From assembly GCF_017255415.1 (NCBI RefSeq), contig NZ_JAFJZZ010000011.1, forward strand, positions 1 to 55,488: DNA of 55,488 nt, in the 5' to 3' direction. Below the pieces are notes generated by a model. The model was not told the origin of the DNA and ran no database searches. It worked only from the letters and a program-made list of their open reading frames with translations. The position numbers and the translations under genes were made by a program. Positions 53,261 to 55,488 of this stretch are shown in pieces. The DNA comes from Clostridium aminobutyricum. GTDB taxonomy: Bacteria > Bacillota > Clostridia > Peptostreptococcales > Anaerovoracaceae. Each line of letters opens with the position of its first letter. Positions within the stretch are counted from its first letter, which is position 1.

Positions 53261-55324
53261 ATGCCTAGAGCGTTTTCGTTAGAGAAGACAAGAAACATCG
53301 GTATTATGGCGCATATTGATGCGGGTAAGACCACAACGACAGAAAGAATTTTGTTCTACACAGGTAAAACTCACAAGATTGGTGAAGTGCATGCCGGTGC
53401 AGCAACAATGGACTGGATGGAACAGGAACAGGAAAGAGGCATCACTATTACCTCTGCTGCTACTACAGCACAATGGAAAAATCATAGAATTAACATAATC
53501 GACACACCCGGACACGTGGACTTTACGGTTGAAGTAGAAAGATCTCTAAGAGTTCTTGACGGAGCAGTAACAGTACTTTGTGCAAAGGGCGGAGTAGAAC
53601 CTCAGTCAGAAACAGTATGGAGACAGGCTGATAAGTATGGAGTTCCTAGAATGATTTTCGTCAACAAGATGGATATTTTGGGAGCTAACTTCTATAGAGT
53701 TGTTCAAATGGTTAAGGATAGACTGAAGGCCAATGCAGTGCCTATTCAGTTACCAATTGGTGCGGAAGATAGTTTTGTTGGAATTATCGACCTAGTAGAA
53801 ATGAAAGCAGAGATATATAAGGATGACCTTGGAAAGGAATATGATATTGTTGATATTCCGGAAGATCTTCAGGATTTGGCTGATGAGTGGAAAGAAAAGC
53901 TTGTGGAAGCCGTTGCTGAGACTGACGAAGAATTAACAATGAAGTTCCTTGAGGGAGAAGAGATAACGACGGATGAAATCAAGAAAGCGATAAGAAGAGC
54001 TACAATCGGAGGTGCTATGGTGCCTGTAACTTGTGGTTCCGCCTACAGAAACAAGGGTGTTCAGATGATGCTTGACGCTGTTATTGATTATATGCCATCC
54101 CCGGTTGATATCCCTGCAATTAAGGGTGTTATTCCTGGAACGGAAGAAGTTGATGAAAGACCTGCAGATGATAATGCGCCATTCTCTGCTTTAGCATTTA
54201 AGATTATGGCAGACCCATTCGTAGGTAAGCTTGCATTCTTCAGAGTATATTCCGGAACCATCACATCCGGTTCCTATGTATACAACTCCACAAAGGGCAA
54301 GAAGGAAAGAATCGGACGAATTCTTCAGATGCATGCAAATAAGAGAGAAGATATCGAAGTAGTTTACTCTGGAGATATTGCTGCGGCAGTAGGCTTTAAG
54401 GACACTACTACTGGAGATACCATCTGTGATGAAAAGCATGAGATCATTCTTGAATCCATGGAGTTCCCGGATCCGGTAATTGAAATTGCTATTGAGCCTA
54501 AGACAAAGGCCGGTCAGGAAAAAATGGGTATCGCTTTGGCAAAGCTTGCTGAAGAAGATCCTACGTTCAAGACTTATACAAACATTGAAACAGGGCAGAC
54601 TATCATCGCCGGTATGGGCGAGCTTCATCTGGAAATTATCGTAGACAGACTTCTGCGAGAATTTAAGGTAGAAGCGAATGTTGGTAAGCCGCAGGTTTCC
54701 TATAAGGAAACGCTTACTGCACCTGCTGATGTGGATAACAAGTACGCAAAACAGTCCGGTGGCCGCGGTCAGTACGGACATGTCAAGATTCGTGTTACGC
54801 CAAGAGAACCTGGCGCTGGCTTTGAATTCAAGAACGCAATCGTGGGTGGTGCTATTCCGAGAGAATACATTCCTAAGATTGAAGAAGGAATCAAAGAAGC
54901 AATGCAGAATGGTCCTCTCGCAGGGTATCAGGTAGTTGACGTTGGTGTTGAATTGTACGACGGTTCCTACCATGAAGTGGACTCCAACGAAATGGCATTT
55001 AAGATTGCTGCATCCATGGCATTCAGGGAAGCTGCAAAGAAGGCAAAACCTGTACTGCTTGAACCGATCTTTAAGGTTGAAGTTACAGTCCCAGAAGAAT
55101 ACATGGGAGATGTAATCGGAGATATCAGTTCAAGAAGAGGTAGAATCGAAGGTTCTGAGATCAACTTAGGTGCGGCTGCTGTAAGAGGAATGGTTCCTCT
55201 GTCCGAAATGTTCGGTTATGCAACAGACCTACGTTCCAGAACTCAGGGGCGTGGTGTATATGTAATGCAGATGGACCACTTCGAAAAACTACCGGATAGC
55301 TTAATTGAAAAAATCAACAAGTAA
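53261..55324 (+). CDS. fusA: Elongation factor G
   Basis: 687 aa, full length. GTPase motifs [23 protein letters not shown] and NKMD; domains II-V follow, including GGRGQYGHV and the closing [21 protein letters not shown]. It drives ribosomal translocation. AGGGAGG precedes the ATG. Confidence 0.98.
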   Translation: MPRAFSLEKTRNIGIMAHIDAGKTTTTERILFYTGKTHKIGEVHAGAATMDWMEQEQERGITITSAATTAQWKNHRINIIDTPGHVDFTVEVERSLRVLDGAVTVLCAKGGVEPQSETVWRQADKYGVPRMIFVNKMDILGANFYRVVQMVKDRLKANAVPIQLPIGAEDSFVGIIDLVEMKAEIYKDDLGKEYDIVDIPEDLQDLADEWKEKLVEAVAETDEELTMKFLEGEEITTDEIKKAIRRATIGGAMVPVTCGSAYRNKGVQMMLDAVIDYMPSPVDIPAIKGVIPGTEEVDERPADDNAPFSALAFKIMADPFVGKLAFFRVYSGTITSGSYVYNSTKGKKERIGRILQMHANKREDIEVVYSGDIAAAVGFKDTTTGDTICDEKHEIILESMEFPDPVIEIAIEPKTKAGQEKMGIALAKLAEEDPTFKTYTNIETGQTIIAGMGELHLEIIVDRLLREFKVEANVGKPQVSYKETLTAPADVDNKYAKQSGGRGQYGHVKIRVTPREPGAGFEFKNAIVGGAIPREYIPKIEEGIKEAMQNGPLAGYQVVDVGVELYDGSYHEVDSNEMAFKIAASMAFREAAKKAKPVLLEPIFKVEVTVPEEYMGDVIGDISSRRGRIEGSEINLGAAAVRGMVPLSEMFGYATDLRSRTQGRGVYVMQMDHFEKLPDSLIEKINK

Positions 55325-55326
55325 TT

Positions 55327-55363
55327 AAAATTGTAATGCGCTCACAGTTGCGCAGACAATTTT
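55327..55363 (+). repeat. Hairpin between fusA and tuf
   Basis: AAAATTGT-aa-TGCGC / GCGCA-g-ACAATTTT around TCACAGTT, immediately after the fusA stop. Its right half matches part of the repeat in the rpsL-rpsG gap. It may reduce read-through or stabilise tuf mRNA. Confidence 0.6.
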
Positions 55364-55402
55364 GTACGATTCAAAATATTAATATGCAAGGAGGATTTAA
55401 AA

Positions 55403-55488
55403 ATGGCAAAGCAAAAGTTTGAAAGAAATAAGCCACACGTAAATATCGGAACAATCGGTCACGTTGACCATGGTAAGACAACATTAAC
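55403..55488 (+). CDS. tuf: Elongation factor Tu, N-terminal start (partial)
   Basis: The first 28 codons, [20 protein letters not shown] and VDHGKTT (P-loop), followed by the window end. AAGGAGG at 55388-55394. This is the str-operon copy; the copy ending at 127 is the other. Confidence 0.97.
   Translation, partial: MAKQKFERNKPHVNIGTIGHVDHGKTTL

Noticed and set aside
54191-54973. 260-codon minus-strand open frame inside fusA
   Set aside because: It is antisense to a fully conserved EF-G region, with no recognisable domain.

Overview
The window is chromosomal DNA of a low-GC anaerobic Firmicute, most likely class Clostridia (low-confidence guess at the Anaerovoracaceae neighbourhood). Reasons: Gram-positive ribosome binding sites, the order rpmG-secE-nusG-rplKAJL-rpoBC-rpsL-rpsG-fusA-tuf, and oxygen-sensitive glycyl radical chemistry. 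No rRNA, tRNA, CRISPR array, transposase or integrase was found.

Layout. (1) 1-127: the 3' end of one tuf gene, then a terminator. (2) 370-3245: an envelope O-acylation group (SGNH protein, DUF4358-type lipoprotein, MBOAT acyltransferase). (3) 3411-4241: a MerR-family regulator, followed by a MerR-type promoter with an operator dyad. (4) 4835-21425: bacterial microcompartment (BMC) locus A, built around choline trimethylamine-lyase (CutC) and its activase. (5) 21554-23532, minus strand: a two-component system with a PocR-type sensor. (6) 23837-37627: BMC locus B, built around a B12-independent 1,2-propanediol/glycerol-type dehydratase with a PduB shell protein and a PduF-like channel. (7) 37758-39651: a DHHW-family envelope protein and a hotdog thioesterase. 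(8) 39897-55488: the housekeeping ribosome/RNA polymerase block, ending inside a second tuf gene.

The central observation is that A and B share one 13-gene core in the same order: PduU-like shell, EutP-like GTPase, EutT-like protein, EutJ-like chaperone, BMC shell, EutN vertex, PduS-like flavo-Fe-S protein, PduT-like shell, EutQ-like cupin, BMC shell with SAP-like tail, aldehyde dehydrogenase, PduL, BMC-H, terminator. Only the front ends differ, so a duplicated chassis carries two interchangeable enzyme modules. Patchy near-identity (PduL, last shell protein, terminator tail) suggests continuing gene conversion, while the EutT-like and EutQ-like genes have diverged strongly.

How it should work: choline gives trimethylamine plus acetaldehyde (A), and propanediol gives propionaldehyde (B). 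The aldehyde dehydrogenase makes the acyl-CoA and NADH, PduL makes the acyl phosphate, and EutQ could act as the kinase. Neither locus encodes an alcohol dehydrogenase, which raises the question of how NADH is reoxidised; PduS plus PduT, whose pore cysteine is conserved, is the obvious candidate. Locus A also has an aldehyde dehydrogenase paralogue with Ser at the catalytic Cys position. About 39.7 kb of accessory DNA separates tuf from rpmG, which are often neighbours in Firmicutes, and the BMC block separates the MBOAT gene from the DHHW gene, its usual partner.
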